From Impatiens glandulifera (lineage: Eukaryota > Streptophyta > Magnoliopsida > Ericales > Balsaminaceae), in NCBI RefSeq assembly GCF_907164915.1, contig NC_061864.1, positions 16,995,889 through 17,059,888 of the forward strand: a stretch of 64,000 nucleotides of DNA, given 5' to 3'. The translations under genes were made by a program, and so were the position numbers. Of the stretch, positions 61,784-64,000 are shown piece by piece. The notes under the pieces are model-generated. The model did not search any database. It had not been told where the DNA came from and saw nothing but the letters and a program-made list of their open reading frames with translations. How positions within the stretch are numbered: the first letter of the stretch is position 1; every line of letters begins with the position of its first letter.

Positions 61784-62181
61784 AAGAACATCCAAAAGAA
61801 TAATGACGGTCCAATATCTCGTACCTATCGCCACAAATAAATTCTGTTACGATTTTTCTTTATTAGAGTCGACTTTTTCTATAAAGACTAATTTAACTCA
61901 ATATTAATGGTAATACAACTCTAACAAAATAAATAATTCACAACATATTGAAATCAAATTCATTTTATTCCAAACTTTTATTCAACTGGGATACATAATC
62001 AAATCACAAATTATTTAAATCACAAATTATTTAAATAGATCAAGATCAAAACTCACATTTGTGTGTGGATTTTCTACAATCTATCAAACAAGAAAATGAA
62101 ATATATATAGCTAGTTAGCTAGATCATAACTAAATAACTAAAATTAAGGTTACACAACTTTAATTCCGTCAATACATCAAG

Positions 62182-62418
62182 TTACCTAACTAGACAGTTT
62201 ACTTTGGGAACATCGAAAGGGCTTGCGGTTCCATGTGCATAGGCGCAGCTCGCAAATACCGCTTGCTTTACACTGTTCGAAGCAGTTATCTTGATATCAT
62301 CTACTTTGATATTTCGGCATGGTGCTAATGGACTACAATCTAAGTTTACTGCTTTTGCCATCATCGTTGTTCCCTTCAACCCTTTGAACGTTACATCACT
62401 TACTTTGACTTTCGAATG
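62182..62418 (-). pseudogene. PG6: last exon of a type-B PG, upstream exons absent from the window
   Basis: The 237-nt exon 9 is open, starts HSKVKVSDV after a good acceptor and ends FDVPKVNCLVR, almost the same as PG5. About 60 bp of intron 8 remains ('aaaagaaggggttctatatat'), then the sequence switches at about 62480 into foldback left-arm repeats. No exon 8-1 follows before 64000. Either the repeat lies inside intron 8 and the rest of the gene is beyond the window, or the gene was truncated by recombination. Confidence 0.85.
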
Positions 62419-62484
62419 CTACATAAAAAATGAATAATGAAGTTATGAATATATTAGATAAAAGAAGGGGTTCTATATATATAT

Positions 62485-64000
62485 AATATTTTTGGCACGT
62501 TTAACATATTTTTAGCACATTAAAAACGTTTTGGTATGTTTAACACGTTTTTCATGTTTTTGGCATGTTTAACAAATTTTTCACATTGTTCATGTTTTTG
62601 GCACGTTTAACACGTTTTGGCTCATTTGACAAGTTTTAACACGTTTTTTGCACGTTTAACATATTTTGGCACATTTAACACGTTTAGTCACATTTAACAC
62701 GTTTTGGCACGTTTAACATGTTTTAACATGTTTAACAGAATATTTAACACGTTTTGGCACTTTTGACACATTTTGGAATGTTTAATACATTTTTGACATA
62801 TTTAACACGTTTTGGCCCATTTAACATACTTGTGAAACATTTAAAATTTTCGGTCTGTTTAATTTTTTTTTCTCTTTCTAATATATCTTTAGCATTATTA
62901 TTATACATTTTTTTGATCCGCTTAACATAATTTTGATTTTTTGATATTATTTTAATATTTTAATTACTAAATCAGTTAAAGAAATAAAATGTGAGATTAA
63001 TATGAATTATTTAAATAATATTTAAATCATTCATACTAAATAAAGTCTTGAATAAGGTAAACCTTGTTAATTTTCAAAAATAAATTAATTCATTAAACTG
63101 AACAAAATATTAAATGTGTCATAAGTGTGTTAAACAGGCCAAAACGTATTAAACATGTCAAAATATAGTAAATGTGCCAAAATTTATTAAATGTATCAAA
63201 ATGTGTTAAACGTGCCAAAAAAGTGTTAAACATGTCAAAACGTTTTAAACGTGTCAAAATGTGTTAAACATGTAAAAAGCGTATTAAATGTGCAAAAACG
63301 TGAAAAATGTTAAACGTATAAAAAAACATGTTAAACGTGTCAAAAACGTATTAAACGTGCCAAAAACATGATAAACGTGTTTAATATGTGAAAAACGTGT
63401 CAAAATGTGAAAACATGTTAAACGTGTCAAATATGTGAAAAACTTATTAAACGTGCAAATACGTGAAAAAACGTGTCAAAACATGAAAAACATGTGAAAA
63501 CGTGTCAAAATGTGAAAAACATGTTAAACATGTAAAAAAACTTGTTAAACGTGTTAAACGTGTTAAAAATGTGTTAAACGTGACAAAAACGTGTTAAACG
63601 TGTCAAAAACATGTTAAACGTGCCAAAAACGTGAAAACATGTTAAACGTGTCAAAATGTGCCAAACATGTGAAAAAAACTTGTTAAACATGTCAAAACGT
63701 GAAAAACGTGTTAAACATGTAAAAATGTGTTAAACGTGTAAAAAATGCGTTAAATGTGTCAGAAATCTAAAAAAATGTGTTAAACGTATAAAAAACGTGT
63801 TAAACATGTAAAAAACATGTTAAACATGCTAAAAACGTGAAAATATATTAACGTGTGAAAAACGTGTTAAACGTAACATAAACGTGATAAACGTGTTTAA
63901 TGTGTGAAAAACGTGTTAAACATATCAAAAACGTGTTAAACTTACTCAACAAAAAAATATCGATTCAATATTTTAACATCCTAAATTCGAAAAACAAATA
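62485..64000. mobile_element. Foldback-like element C (left end missing, right end beyond window)
   Basis: Begins inside a left arm ('atttttggcacgtttaacat', equal to about 49672 in element A), centre 62830-63090, right arm 63090-63945, and the right subterminal part is cut by the window end. It is closer to A than to B in the left arm. Confidence 0.75.

Overview
This window is nuclear DNA from a flowering plant, most likely a eudicot. It is AT-rich, its genes have GT-AG introns, and it holds a plant LRR receptor kinase, pollen-type polygalacturonases, Ty1/copia, LINE, CACTA, hAT, Tourist and Helitron relics, and long degenerate tandem repeats. An asterid such as a member of Lamiales is my impression only; nothing here proves it.

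Layout. (1) 1-5.1 kb: non-coding, repeat-rich DNA, probably old LTR-retrotransposon pieces, with a 136-bp tandem array (TTAGAC/GTCTAA motifs) and a GACCGAG-rich block. (2) 5.73-6.44 kb: a 710-bp hAT-type MITE with an 8-bp target duplication. (3) 7.95-10.70 kb: an intact 11-exon LRR-II receptor kinase gene (639 aa) that closely resembles the Arabidopsis At4g30520/At2g23950 group. (4) 12.6-14.2 kb: a Helitron made of five 293-bp head-to-tail units plus a terminal piece. Its insertion point is proved by an empty site in a paralogous duplicate at 18.22 kb. (5) 14.2-19.6 kb: a direct duplication of about 1.3 kb carrying two small secreted Gly/Ser-rich protein genes, separated by a dead CACTA transposon. 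(6) 21.7-62.4 kb: a same-strand (-) cluster of GH28 exopolygalacturonase-like genes, with five complete 9-exon genes (PG1-PG5, 390-398 aa), one last-exon fragment cut by a repeat (PG6), and two pseudogene relics.

The PG genes fall into two types: A (PG1, PG2) and B (PG3, PG4, PG5, PG6, relic at 31.2 kb). The ancestral unit seems to be an A gene followed by a B gene. In the PG4, PG5 and PG6 units only the A-type promoter survives as an orphan. All five complete genes appear to start in a mini-exon whose only coding bases are the ATG.

Mobile DNA in the cluster: a 6.5-kb copia element (24687-31197, CAAAA target duplication) carrying a nested 1.06-kb TRIM-like element in reverse orientation; a LINE relic; a Tourist MITE; a solo-LTR-like segment at 55.2 kb; and, most striking, foldback-like elements at 48.95-51.52, 58.08-60.70, 60.83-61.78 and 62.48-64.00+ kb. 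Their long arms are built from degenerate GTTTAACACG-type sub-repeats on one side and the reverse complement on the other. They sit in the 3' flanks of PG5 and PG6 at the same site, and another abuts PG6 intron 8.

The living genes therefore appear to be the receptor kinase (membrane signalling), two small secreted proteins, and the secreted pectin-degrading enzymes. Everything else is transposon or repeat sequence. No tRNA, rRNA or CRISPR locus was found.
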